The notes under the pieces were generated by a model. That model was not told the DNA's origin. It saw only the letters and a program-made list of their open reading frames with translations, and did no database searches. From the NCBI RefSeq assembly GCF_037042905.1, contig NC_087247.1:58799920-58863919 (forward strand): a DNA stretch of 64,000 nucleotides, in the 5' to 3' direction. A program made the position numbers and the translations under genes. Of this stretch, positions 11,242-21,533 are shown piece by piece (positions within the stretch are counted from its first letter, which is position 1; each line of letters opens with the position of its first letter). This DNA is from Lytechinus pictus (taxonomy: Eukaryota; Echinodermata; Echinoidea; Temnopleuroida; Toxopneustidae).

Positions 11242-12529
11242 ATGGTTTCATGAAATGCAGAAAGGTTTGAAAAAGTAGAATCGCATTTCTTTAGAAAAAA
11301 ATATTTTGTGGAATTACAAGTGACAGTTGCCACATATATCATGTATATATACATTTTATATGAAAAATCATAACATTTTAGCCCCATAATTTACACAAAC
11401 AGTTTCATTTATGTATTGTTTAAAAATTTAAATAGTGTATTAGAAATCATCAATTAATTCACTAAAATATAACTTCACACAAAACCTCAAGTTTTTCAGC
11501 TCGTAAAAATGCTGTGAACCATTGTACATTTCCCATCATGAAAAAAAATGATAATATATTGCTCCCGATTGTATATATTGAGGTTACGTAATTATATTGT
11601 CCTGAAGGACTACTTATTAAAAGGCTTTTCATTTAAAAGGAAGAATTTAGGGGCAATGCTCCCCTTCTGATTGATAAAAAGTTCATTGTTTTATTCAGGC
11701 TGTCCAGTACAATACGCAAGTGCCTGTTCAATACACAAGTGTCCCGTACGACACATTATTTTGTTTATGATATATTGACAGAAATATTCAGCCAAAAGCG
11801 GTTTCTAACATAATGAATGTCTTTTGTTTGATAGGATTATCATTATCATCAGCCACATAAAGTGATTGAAGAAGTCAAAGAGACATAAAGTAAGAAAGTT
11901 TGGCTTCAATTTAGAGATGTCCCGTACGACACATTTTGAGTGTCCTGTACGCCGAAATGTTCTCGAAAATTGTAATTTGCTTTATTTATTCATGAATGTT
12001 TATTTTGCTTTCTTTCATAGATGTGTTTGTTCTTGGGTAATTGAATATCAATTTGAGTTCAGTTTCTATGAAAATTATCTGTCCAACTCACAGACTTTAG
12101 AGTACAAACTTGAGGTTTCTAAAAAAGCCACTTTTTCTGCGTCCATACGACACATTACTATTTTAAATCTGTATTATACAGGATGTGAATTAAATTCATG
12201 TTAAGTCTTGGTTTTCCTAACACTCTGGCAGTACTTGATGATCACCTTTAACTAATGGAATATTTTTTGTTTTTCTTGTCAAAAACTGTCAAATGTTCTC
12301 TAAATGTCCCGTACGACACGTATGGAATCACCCTAAAGCTTGACCAACCACTTCTGCCCATAATACCTACAGTTATCTACCACATCACAAGACCATTAGT
12401 CGCAGAGTACTTAGATAAACTCATTCCAAGAGCTCTTGACATCAATCACGCCACACTCACTGTCACCAAAGCTAATATTATCATCGGTAGCAGAGCAGAC
12501 TTTTGTGACAGCCAATTTCAAAATTCTGT

Positions 12530-12830
12530 GTAGAAGTTTGGTGAAGCTCATGAAGCTCTATCAGATGGAAGCAAAAAAAATTAAAATCGGTCAACAAACA
12601 TTTTTTTGAACTTTGAAAAATGCACATAAATTAGCATATTCAATGAGTTTCAAAATTCTGTGTAGAAGTTTTGAATCCCCCACCTAGTGCTATCATATAA
12701 AGCATACAGAATTTAAATCGGACTTGAAATGACGAAGAAGAAGAACTTTGAAATTGTGGACAGACGCCAAGCAATAAGCTCATCTGCCCCTTCGGGCCGG
12801 ATGAGCTAACAAACCGTGTGTTATCTCTCC
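12530..12830. repeat. Dispersed-repeat segment ending in a GC hairpin
   Basis: The sequence has a duplicated phrase (TTCAAAATTCTGTGTAGAAG at about 12518 and 12650) and ends in a strong hairpin at 12777-12807, with AGCTCATC and GATGAGCT as the outer stem and a CCCTTCGGGC core. Such a TTCG-capped stem at the end of a repeat suggests a mobile repeat terminus or a transcript 3' structure. The family is not known to me. Confidence 0.45.
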
Positions 12831-14540
12831 CTCAAGAAAATATCGCTGAAGTTGCACATGCTATTGGTAGAAGTCAGCGGAAACCTATCCAAACAGACAT
12901 AACATCATCAAACTTAACATTTCTGCTGACTTCAGAAAGTTCGCTTGCACATGATTCAGTGGAGTAGTTAGGGTCTTGCAATGCAGTACTCTGCAATGTT
13001 TTGTGTGGAGTGATTGTGACTTGAATTTATTGGCAAAGAGGGAGAAGGGAGCAGAGAAGAAAGTCTATGGTGTATGCAAGGCTGTAGAACAGTCCTATTT
13101 TAACATTAACCCAAAGTGTGTGCTACCCCACTCTTTCAAGGAGAACATCTTGATTTACTCTGGAAGTAAGAGCAAGCTCTTGCCTGATGCTCTATATGAG
13201 TTTTACAGGTTGAGAAAGTGGCTGGATCATCAGGCGTACAAAGAACTTCCACCTTTGAATATGGATGTTGTTAGAGCATTTGACAATGATAAAGTTCAGG
13301 GAAAGACGTATCATGTGACGGCTGACAATAAAGGTACGAGTATCCATAATAACAAGCATCTGTGCATTTGAAGAGGATGGAATATTACAAGAACAAGGGG
13401 GAATGAAACCCAGCAATTGGCAGGACAAACGTCAGGATCAGTTGGAGGATTTAGTACATGCAAAGTCCAAGATCAATGTCAAAGCTAGTGAGCTAATTAC
13501 AAGGAACTATACAAATCACTCTCTAAAGAAATTTTAGGGATAGTCAATGAGCAGAGGCACAGTGGTGATAAAAAGATGACCGACGATATAGATATGCATG
13601 TATCTCACAATGCATTTAATCGCGAATATCGTATCTGCCCTTCATGCTCTGAGAGCAACCGACGGAATAAGCAGATTTGTGCATATTACAGAGAACGTTT
13701 AAGCAGAAGAGCAGATGCAGGAAAAGGTGATGAAGAGAGTTCTGCAAGTTCTATGAAAACATCAGGCTCAGAACAGCGCACTGCGCCCACCGTGAAAAGG
13801 GTACATGTGTAACTTTTGCAGCAGATTCCCAAGTAGAAGAAGAGTAAGACGATCAAATTTCAGCACGTGACCCTTTCTTCGTGAATCCCTATTCTGTGGG
13901 AACAATTGCCGCCGAATCAGTCACATTGGGAAAGATGCGAAGGTGAAGAATGTTGCTGGAAATGGTGACCGAGAGTGGATCTGCGTAGTTTGTGATGGGC
14001 TGCCATACTCCATCGCCATGAACATTTTGAAGTCATTTTATAAGTGTCAACTATGCAAAGAAAAAACACAAGGGCAGGATAAATTCACACAGCACATGGC
14101 AACAATCCATCCTGGAGTCAAGTACAAAATGGAGGACAATCTTAAATTTCGTTGGCTCCTGCTTCATGCAGGGCACGGCCATTATGAAAAGAATGCTGTC
14201 TGCAGCTTTGTCTCATTAAACTGGGACGTTTTCATTGAAGATGCTGCCAAAGTGATGGGCTCAGATCTGAGAGAGCTCAGAAATATGCCAAGGGCACCTC
14301 TGATCACCATAAGGCGTGGGAGCTTCTGCAGATTGTGTATCACGGTGGACCGTGTGAACTGCTCCTGCCGTATGTGAGAGAGCGTCTAGCAGAAGGGAGC
14401 AGTCCTGCTACAGAGGGTTATCTTCGATGGAGTAAAGCAGTCCAGTACAAGAGCTACGCCTACTTCCAGGAGCAGATAATGATGTACACTCAAGCAATCA
14501 TCAACTACGCACAAACGATGCAGACCTTGTCATGGTAAGT
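12830..14540 (+). pseudogene. Unrecognised transposon-like protein, N-terminal and central parts, several breaks
   Basis: Blocks in order: IYSGSKSKLLPDALYEFYRL and ELPPLNMDVVRAFDND, ending near a GTACGAG donor (about 13335); a block at about 13400-13510; YRICPSCSESNRR with a CxxC pair (13576-13812); then VVCDGLPYSIAMNIL, a C2H2-like finger (CxxC, then HMATIH; about 14044-14115), LHAGHGHYEKNAVCSFVSL, and GPCELLLPYVRERL up to 14538. At least three frame changes or stops separate them. The matching C-terminal part appears at 15.8-16.25 kb, after a BEL/Pao fragment. I recall similar large Cys/His-rich proteins in sea urchin and cnidarian gene sets but cannot name the family. No catalytic motif can be assigned. 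Confidence 0.55.
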
Positions 14541-14889
14541 TGATGTAGTAAATATGTACATGTAGGCAAGGATTAGTATTCAGTGGTGAATGAATATTAT
14601 TATATGAATGCCATTTTATGTGTGGGTTTTGTTTTACAATGCATTACATTTAATAGGAAATGGATGTTCATTTATCACTAAAACAGCCATTGTGAAGGAA
14701 AGAAAAATTACTAAATGAATATTTATTAGACAAAACATTTTGCAGCTCATACAAATTATCAGCAGGAAAGCACCATGTTGATGTGGATGGGCCCTTGCTA
14801 CCTGACATCTAGACCCAAGCAGATGACACAGACCCAGACACCATCTACTTGAGAACTGAGCCTTCCCTTTCAAATTAGACCTACTAGTA

Positions 14890-15480
14890 CTATCATCAGT
14901 TAAATGTCTGGAACTACGATTTACTTCTTGGGGAAGATTCCTTACCAATACCAGATAGGGGTCTACAAGGGGTAATCTCTGAACCAAAATCTTCTACAGG
15001 GGCCAAACCTTACAAATAGCCTTTTGGGTGTTTGACCAGATTCTGTCAGGACCACATTGCAGTCACAGCAGACATAGAAGCTATGTTTTCTCAAGTAAGA
15101 ACCTCCACAGGTTCTTATGGTGGCCTGATGGAAATATTGAATGTACAAGCAAGGAATATCGCATGACCGTACATGTATTCAGAGCAACTTCTTCACCAGC
15201 AAGTGCAAACTATGCTTTGAAACAGACAGCAGACCAATGTGATCACAAGCTCCACATATCATACAACAGAACTTTTGTGTAGACGATCGTCTATACTCAG
15301 TACCTCATGCTGAGGACAAAGAGATCTCAAAAGGGCTACAAGAAGCATGAGGAGGTTTCCACCTCACCAAATGGAACAGCAATCATAGGACAGTTTTGCA
15401 TGCAATGCCAAGGCCAGAGAGAGCGAGAAATGTTCTAAAAGCTAAACACTGAAAAGGACAACTCCTTGAGCATCTGGAAG
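14890..15480 (+). pseudogene. BEL/Pao retrotransposon reverse transcriptase relic
   Basis: Typical Pao RT blocks: TADIEAMFSQV (15066-15096), FLWWPDG, EYRMTVHVFRATSSPASANY, a catalytic box read as VDD (about 15279-15287) followed by RLYSV, and LTKWNSN. Frames change between the first and second blocks and again before the VDD box, and a stop precedes GGFHLTKW. Only palm and fingers of RT remain; no protease, RNase H or integrase was seen. It sits between central and C-terminal pieces of an unrelated transposon-like protein, so it probably inserted there and was then truncated. Confidence 0.8.
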
Positions 15481-15699
15481 TGAAAAAGTGACATTAGTAC
15501 TATGGGGATGGAAAAAAAGTTGCATGGTCTGGAACCGAGACTAGTCAATGTTGGGCTCTCAGCCAGTATGAAACGGCTGCACATTAACATCCTGAATAAG
15601 TAAATGTGGCGGCATTTAATACCAACGTCAGTGTATGCATATTCAGGACTTCCATATCACCTTACTGGAATGACAGCAAAGAGAGATTGGGAATCTCAT

Positions 15700-16250
15700 T
15701 GATAGAACAGGTCTCAAAATGGCAACTGTGTATGTTCAGCTGATGAACGAGAAATGGATTGAGGAGTCTTATTGGTTGTTGAGGAAGACCAGGGAAAATA
15801 GATATATCACTGTCTCTGAAAGTTAATCAAAGCCATAATGAGCTGTTTTCATGGACCACAAATAGAGGGCTTCTTCAGTGTCACAGGCAAAGTCATCACT
15901 GAGAAAACTTCTCACTAGACATAAAGCCATTCAGTGCTATACAACCGGTAAAGTTCTCCTTGAAGTCTACTGGAAAGAGAGCAGTTGAGAATTTTGGACA
16001 GAAAGACATTCTCCATGATCCAGTTGATCAAGCACTGGGGAAGAGCACGAGAAGTGCTTGAAAAGAAAAGAGAGTGTGTAACTGATAGAGAAGAGATCTT
16101 GAGCTGAAAGTACAGAATGGGCTTCCTCCAGCAAAGAAAAAAGTCAAGGAACATAGTAGACAGTCTGCTCTTTTAGCTAGGAAGCATCACCAGGAAGCCA
16201 TGTTGCAGAAGTTCAGGAAAACAAATAAAAATGGGAAAAGTAATTAGGTA
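15700..16250 (+). pseudogene. C-terminal part of the same unrecognised transposon-like protein
   Basis: In shifting frames one can read CFHGPQIEGFFSVTGKVIT, a stretch around YNR-x-SSP, then ILDRKTFSMIQ or, in another frame, a D-I-L-H-D-P-V-D reading, and a Lys/Glu-rich tail (VLEKKRECVTDREEIL). This order (E-G-x-F-S-V, a hydrophobic helix, H-D-P/H-V-D, basic coiled tail) is what I remember at the C-terminus of the family seen at 12.8-14.5 kb. Many stops show that it is dead. Confidence 0.45.
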
Positions 16251-16423
16251 CGGATATTTTAATTGGCATATTCTACAAACTCTACAAATCCCGTTAGTGA
16301 AAGTGTTTGCAGAAATAAATTAATCTATTGGTTCTTGCTGAACTCTTCTTTCATTCTGTTTGATGCTAACTTTTAACATTTGTCAGGAAAGGGAATAAGG
16401 AGATTCAACTCATCCAAACAAAA

Positions 16424-16490
16424 CTGGGTATTTTCCAAATGAATAAATTAACAAATTGTTAGCTAAATTTTTCATTTGGGAAATACCCAG
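16424..16490. other. 67-nt hairpin with 20-bp stem
   Basis: CTGGGTATTTTCCAAATGAA (16424-16443) pairs with TTCATTTGGGAAATACCCAG (16471-16490) with one mismatch that would be G-U in RNA. The loop is 27 nt. The size is compatible with a microRNA precursor or a relic of a small fold-back element. There is no expression evidence. Confidence 0.5.
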
Positions 16491-17649
16491 AATTTGGCCT
16501 TTATAATTCTACAAAAAATCTCAAGAAATGCCTGCCAGACAGCTTTAAATGTACACATGAAATAACAAAAGTGCTGGGGCTTTAGTATTTAACCACCCTC
16601 CTACTCTCACTCTTTGCCAGTATACCTATTTTCAGTGCATATATGTAACTGAGATATATGTATTTAATTAGAAAGGTATCTGCACAGGGATGCCAGAGTT
16701 CCGGCTATAGACGGAATTCCGGCTTTTCCATTTTTCTTTTTACTTGAAGTTTCGGCTGGTCAAGTTTTCTCAGACCGGAGAGAACAGTCACCAGCCAGGT
16801 ACAGCCGTTCAGACAGCTGTCTTTGCTCAGTACGGCTGTTACCTACGCTATGGTGAAAGAAAAAAAATCCTGTGTTAGTGTAATTCAAATCATACGAGCC
16901 ATCAGTTAATGCTTACTTTAATCAAGCTTTTATCTGCGCATGTGCGTATATGGTCATATTATGCCAGACTAAAGTGTGCGTATGTGATTTGTGATGACTG
17001 ATAACCGTACATTAAAATATTTGTATGGATTCTGAGCGTAATTTTGAATTTAGATAAAATTACTGTATTTTAGTCTAGCGAAATATCAGCTGTAAACATG
17101 CGTGGACAGTCAGGTGGCCATGTATTCACTTGCGCGATACAGTATGGTACGGTGTTTTCATTCCTGTTCACATTGTTAATGTTATACCAAGCTGAATTTT
17201 TGTTTGCGGTATAGTGGCACAGATTGTGGATTTAATGATAATCATTTTTCAACAAGTGTGGATGTCGAAAGAGGAACCAAGATTAAACAAACAGACGGTG
17301 GAATCTAGAACAAATTTCAGTGGAAGTGGTTGGAAAACAAAGACAAGAGAGGAACGATTCTCTCGGACTGCTTCTGAAAAATCAACGTCGCTGGTAAAGC
17401 ATGATGTATTGTGTGCAATCAAACTATCGTGTATTGAAGCAGTGGAATGAAAGCCTTGATGAAACACAGGAATTCATATGCCCACAAGACTGCCTCAAGG
17501 ATTAAAAAGGAAAACCAAATTCTGCCTGCAGTTTTCCATAATGCCGATGCAGTTAAGTTTGGTGTAGCAGGTAAGCCAGTCTTGCTCCCAGGGAATGAAA
17601 AGGGCCCAAGAAAATGTTCCCTTCCATATGGTGCACCCCTTACAAGATT

Positions 17650-18250
17650 TAACATTTATACTAACACTAACAGATGTCTGATTGACAGAATCAAATCTTT
17701 GGAAAGACGGGCCACCCGTATAGTTTGAAAACAGAAAAGGCAACAGTTGTCGTATGAAGACCGACTTAGTATTTTACAATGCCCTACGCTGGCATCTTGA
17801 CATCCCTGTTCAGTCAAATAGATTCAAGCACTATCTCTTCTAAACCTAATCGTAAATGACCATTACAAAGAGAAGCTACTTTCAGGAACCTGACTGCAAA
17901 GACCCAAAGATTACACTGCCATTCAAGATTTATTTTTTTCATTTATTATGTTACCCCGATCAGGTGAATCTGAAAATCTTTGTGTGTGTGTGAACGCTTC
18001 TATGTGTTCAGACAAACACAGATATGACTAGCTTAGCACACTCACAAACTGTATCCCATGTGCTTTTCTGCTCTGAATGTGAGCATAGCTCACTTGTATA
18101 TAATGCATATATTTGCATATAATCATTTTACCCATTTTCTACTCTTCTCTGTACATAGTATGCTGGTTGTGAATATTACATTCTCATTTTTCTACAAACC
18201 GCTTTTCGGTTCTTTTACTTATTTGTACAGACATTAAAATCTAATGACTT
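17650..18250 (+). mobile_element. Non-LTR retrotransposon (LINE) 3' fragment
   Basis: Shifting frames read RIKSLERRATRIV, QLSYEDRLSILQCPTL and NRFKHYLF. This resembles the C-terminal end of a non-LTR reverse transcriptase ORF (LERxQRRATRxI, then L-xYxxRLxxLxLPxL, then RFxxxxF) followed by a 3' UTR. Frame breaks show it is inactive. The clade (CR1, L2 or Jockey group) cannot be settled by eye. Confidence 0.65.
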
Positions 18251-18879
18251 CCATGTTTGGGGAAAAAAAAAGAAAAGATTACACTGCTCTCCCATACATT
18301 ATTTTCCAAGGGTGTGGGAGGAGCTAACACCAAGTCCTCATAATGAATTAGTCTTGGTTTGTGGATCTCTGACTCTGGACACATGGCTAAATTGCAGACA
18401 GAGCTATTCGAGCTTTGAGTTAGTTGTATCGTAATGACTATTGTTGGGGTAGCGGGGTCTGGTGAGCAGGGGGATGGCAGTCAGCTTGTAGATTTTTCAA
18501 TTGTACACATTCATATTGGATTAATTCCCTTTTCTGTTAAAATTAGTAATAACACTTTAAGTTCCCTTATCAGCATTGCTTTGATATACATGTACTTTCA
18601 CTTGGATCTCATTCAACATGGAAATGGTGACCTCTATTTTTATATTAACAGTGTATAATTATGGAACTAATAATCTTGCTCTTTGTACCCAACATTCATT
18701 CATTTCAAACAATTTAATGCCTGTATTTTAGATGAATAATTATTACCAGTCCAATATCATGTTTACCATAAAATAACAATTTTCATGTCTTTACTCAGAG
18801 GTTTCTTTTTTTTTTTTTTCTTGTTCTCTTATCTCTAATTTTAACGAATGTTATCTATAGCCAAATTATTATTGTTTAA

Positions 18880-19095
18880 TGTAAATTTTATGTATGTGTT
18901 TTATTCTTGGATGTCACCTTACAAGTCCAGGTTGGGGTGGAAAGCCTGTGGGCTACAGTAATTAGTTTTACTTTTCCCTTCCCAGGCAACCTGGACTAGT
19001 ACTGTATACATCCTTGCTTCTACCCTCATTGTACTCATGTATTTACCTTATAACTAGATCTTGTTGAAATGCAGAATAAATTAATAATAATGAAT
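18880..19095 (+). mobile_element. Probable non-LTR retrotransposon 3' UTR with TAA-rich tail
   Basis: The segment contains CACCTTACAAGTCCAGGTTG, GTGGGCTACAGTAATTAG and CCCAGGCAACCTGGAC and ends GAATAAATTAATAATAATG, a simple-repeat tail as found at CR1/RTE-like 3' ends. It lies downstream of, and in the same direction as, the LINE fragment at 17.65 kb, but whether the two belong together is unknown. Confidence 0.4.
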
Positions 19096-19923
19096 GTTTA
19101 TTGATCAGCTGGTATATGTTCGCTTGTATGTATTCTATGATTACATGTAAGCATTGCACTGTATAATTACAAAGTTTGATGCAGTTCATTTGAAGCTGGT
19201 TTTTTTTTTACCCAGGTCTTAACAGTCATTTAGCTTAATTCTAAAATTACAAATATCCAAAATATTTAATAAGTGTGCTTCAAACTGTATGTCTTTGTGG
19301 CACCATTTCACTGCAATAGAGTTTACAGACTACAGAGTACATTTCTTGCATGGAGTATATTTCTTGCACGGAGTAAAGTTCTTGTTTACAGTTCTTGTAA
19401 ACTTCATCATGCACTTCATTGTGCAAGTTAAGGCTCTACAACATAAAAATATCCCCAAAGCTTGAGCTAAATCTTTGGGAAAAAGATCCCTGAAACGGGC
19501 TCAGATTGAATCAGAGACCATTTAGAACCCTAGAGCTTCCAGGGGCCTTAAACTGAAGCCCAGCTGGAAGGGACTCCATGCTTTGAAAAAATTCAGACCC
19601 TGGGACCATTTGCCACTGGCATCCCTGTTTACATAATTAGTTTACAGAAAATGATAATACACACACAATATCCTTTGGTACTCAAAACGTACTAGATTAT
19701 TATATTAATAAGTGATAGCCTATATCTTATACAGCTGTTCTACCCTTGTTCAGGATGTACACATTACAACTGATAGGATGCTTAATTTCAAATGAATTAA
19801 ATCAACCTTCAGGTATGCCATTATGAAAAACATGTATTGCTATTTTTCAAGCCAAGTACTATGTCTTAAGATATATGAAAGAAAAATAATGTTGCTTCTT
19901 TCATTCCCAAAGAATGGCAGCTT

Positions 19924-20367
19924 TCAAAAGGGATTGCTTTGGAGCAATTTTTGCAGTCTCTTGAACAATGTATCATATTCACACCATCGTGAACTTATTA
20001 CTAAATTATTTGGGATCTCTCTTTCATATGATGTATACCAATTCTCGCTACCCCAAATAGTGATTTCGCCGAGATCCGGGAAAATCCCTGTAACGCGCAT
20101 TGCATTATGGGATAGCTTTTTCGGTATTACAACTTCCTGTTCGGAAGTCCAATGCACTGTTTTGCCATTCAGATCAACAGTGCCGTCATGCACTACAACA
20201 CAACGTCGCTTTCGCTCGGAAATTTCGTGATCACAACCCTCTCTTTCACGATACAGTTTAACGGCCTTTTCTGCTAAAGTCACTAATTCTGCCCGACGCT
20301 TTCCATTGCAAGGTATTCCTCTGTCAGTTAAGATTTTTTTAAGTTCCGAAACTGATTTTTTATCCAT
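19924..20367 (-). CDS. SAP-like domain protein, single-exon fragment
   Basis: A 147-residue open frame starts MDKKSVSELKKILTDRGIPC and continues GKRRAELVTLAEKA, a helix-extended-helix pattern typical of SAP DNA-binding domains (about residues 3-35). The rest (VVIPKKLSHNAMRVTGIF, GEITIWGSENWY) is not recognised. SAP-like N-termini are common in uncharacterised, mobile-element-associated proteins of echinoderms and cnidarians, some followed by SWIM or exonuclease-like domains; none is visible here before the stop. It may be a first exon or a truncated copy. It lies downstream of FBXO7 on the same strand. A 22-bp piece of its coding sequence is repeated in inverted form at 20770-20791. Confidence 0.55.
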   Translation of the reverse strand: MDKKSVSELKKILTDRGIPCNGKRRAELVTLAEKAVKLYREREGCDHEISERKRRCVVVHDGTVDLNGKTVHWTSEQEVVIPKKLSHNAMRVTGIFPDLGEITIWGSENWYTSYEREIPNNLVISSRWCEYDTLFKRLQKLLQSNPF

Positions 20368-20791
20368 TTTGTGCGGTCGACTAAAAATTGAACGGAATGA
20401 ATGCTGTATATATTTAGCGTCTAGTCGAATACGATCGTGGTGTCAGGCTAGGCCGGTCGCTAAATGCAAAGTTTTAAGATATTCATTTTTTGATTAATTT
20501 TTTATAACCAAATAAAAACATGAATAAAAATTATTTTCAGGTGAAATATATTTTTTATTTTTATTTATAATTCAAATGGAATAAAAACTGACCAAATTAG
20601 ATAAAAAGTATTATAATCTGTACATATTACGCTGATTGGCATCGATTTCAGCGTGGTGGAAAACTCAGAATCGCGAACCCCGCGCGAGCATGACTCTTAA
20701 CCGGAAATGGTGATGACGACCCGACGGAGTGAAAATTATCTCGTCTCGCGCATTATGAGATTTTTGTTCCTATTTGGGGTAGCGAGAATTG
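20039..20791. repeat. 22-bp perfect inverted repeat pair around the SAP-like ORF
   Basis: The 22-mer at 20039-20060 (CAATTCTCGCTACCCCAAAT then AG) is present in exact inverted complement at 20770-20791. One copy is inside the SAP-like reading frame, the other about 400 bp upstream of its start. Neither lies at an obvious element end. Confidence 0.7.
20545..20570 (-). terminator. Candidate polyadenylation region for FBXO7
   Basis: Read on the minus strand, overlapping AATAAA-type signals occur about 750 nt after the FBXO7 stop codon. I saw no AATAAA or ATTAAA closer to the stop. The SAP-like ORF begins about 180 nt further down. The assignment rests on position alone. Confidence 0.3.
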
Positions 20792-21309
20792 ATTGTTCAT
20801 ATTAAGACAAAAGACAAAAATTGTCATTTCAGGTAACAGATAAAAAAGTAATCCCTTATGTTTCAAAATTCTTGATACTTTCTGCACAGACTTGCAACTA
20901 AAAGGAACATAATGTGGACCAACTTCCTACTCGACAAAGAGATATGAAATCAACATGCAGATAAAAATGTTCATCTAAATGCTACCCACTTAAATCATAT
21001 CTCAATATTTGGAATATCATCTCTTGGGGGCATGAAGTTGCTCCTTTACTTCTGATTAATACAGGTCATGGTGCATGTTCTTCTGAACATATTGAAACCA
21101 AAGCTTCTTTTTTACTTCAGAACATTTATGACGATTCATGTAAAATCATAACCTCCTTACTCTACATTAACATCATATGAAAAGGCAGAGAGCACATTCC
21201 ACTAATACTAATTAGTTTACCCATGGTCTTGAAAGGGTGTAATGGTAACTCTTGCCCTTGCGGTGCTGCTTCCATCCAATTATTGGTATGGAGATGATTG
21301 CTCTCTCCA

Positions 21310-21533
21310 TCACCTGAAGAATGTTCTCATCCCATTTCCTCCACCAAGGGACCGACCACCTGTCCTCCTCCCAGGGAATCCCTGAGGTGGTTGAGGAGCA
21401 TAAGGATGTGGTCTCACAGTTTCCAAGTCCATAAGTCCTCCACCGTGACCAGGTATATGGTTTGCATCGGGGTTAGGGAATATAAGATCATGACGAGGAT
21501 TGGGTACCAGAGGGCCAGGAATTGGCAGGAAGG
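21310..21533 (-). CDS. FBXO7: FBXO7 exon 11 (C-terminus and stop)
   Basis: The acceptor CAACTTCAG precedes 21533. The exon encodes FLPIPGPLVPNPRHDLIFPN, a Pro/His-rich stretch, GFPGRRTGGRSLGGG and MRTFFR, then TGA at 21312-21310. The Pro-rich and Arg/Gly-rich ending matches the tail of vertebrate FBXO7 in composition and position. Confidence 0.9.

Larger units (their letters stand above)
10363..12320 (+). repeat. Seven spaced copies of a TGTCCCGTACGACA motif
   Basis: Full or near-full copies lie at 10363, 10528, 11740, 11918, 11941 (degenerate), 12139 (degenerate) and 12305, all on the plus strand. Several continue as CATT. The core CGTACG is palindromic. The sequences between copies are AT-rich and not obviously alike, so this is not a plain tandem repeat. 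I see no convincing coding sequence in this 2-kb stretch. Confidence 0.7.
16685..19627. mobile_element. Possible hAT-like element or two facing solo ends
   Basis: CAGGGATGCCAG begins at 16685 and its inverted complement ends at 19627, so two 12-bp inverted termini face each other across 2.94 kb. They start CAGGG, as hAT ends do. The flanking 8 bp do not match (TATCTGCA against TTTACATA), so this may be two separate family members and not one element. The interior holds non-LTR fragments and no visible transposase. Confidence 0.35.

Noticed and set aside
16685-19627. Single 2.9-kb hAT element
   Set aside because: The 12-bp termini match, but the adjacent 8-bp flanks differ, so one element with a target duplication is not demonstrated; kept only at low confidence.
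19823-20230. 135-codon plus-strand frame
   Set aside because: It is antisense to the SAP-like ORF, which has a recognisable domain.
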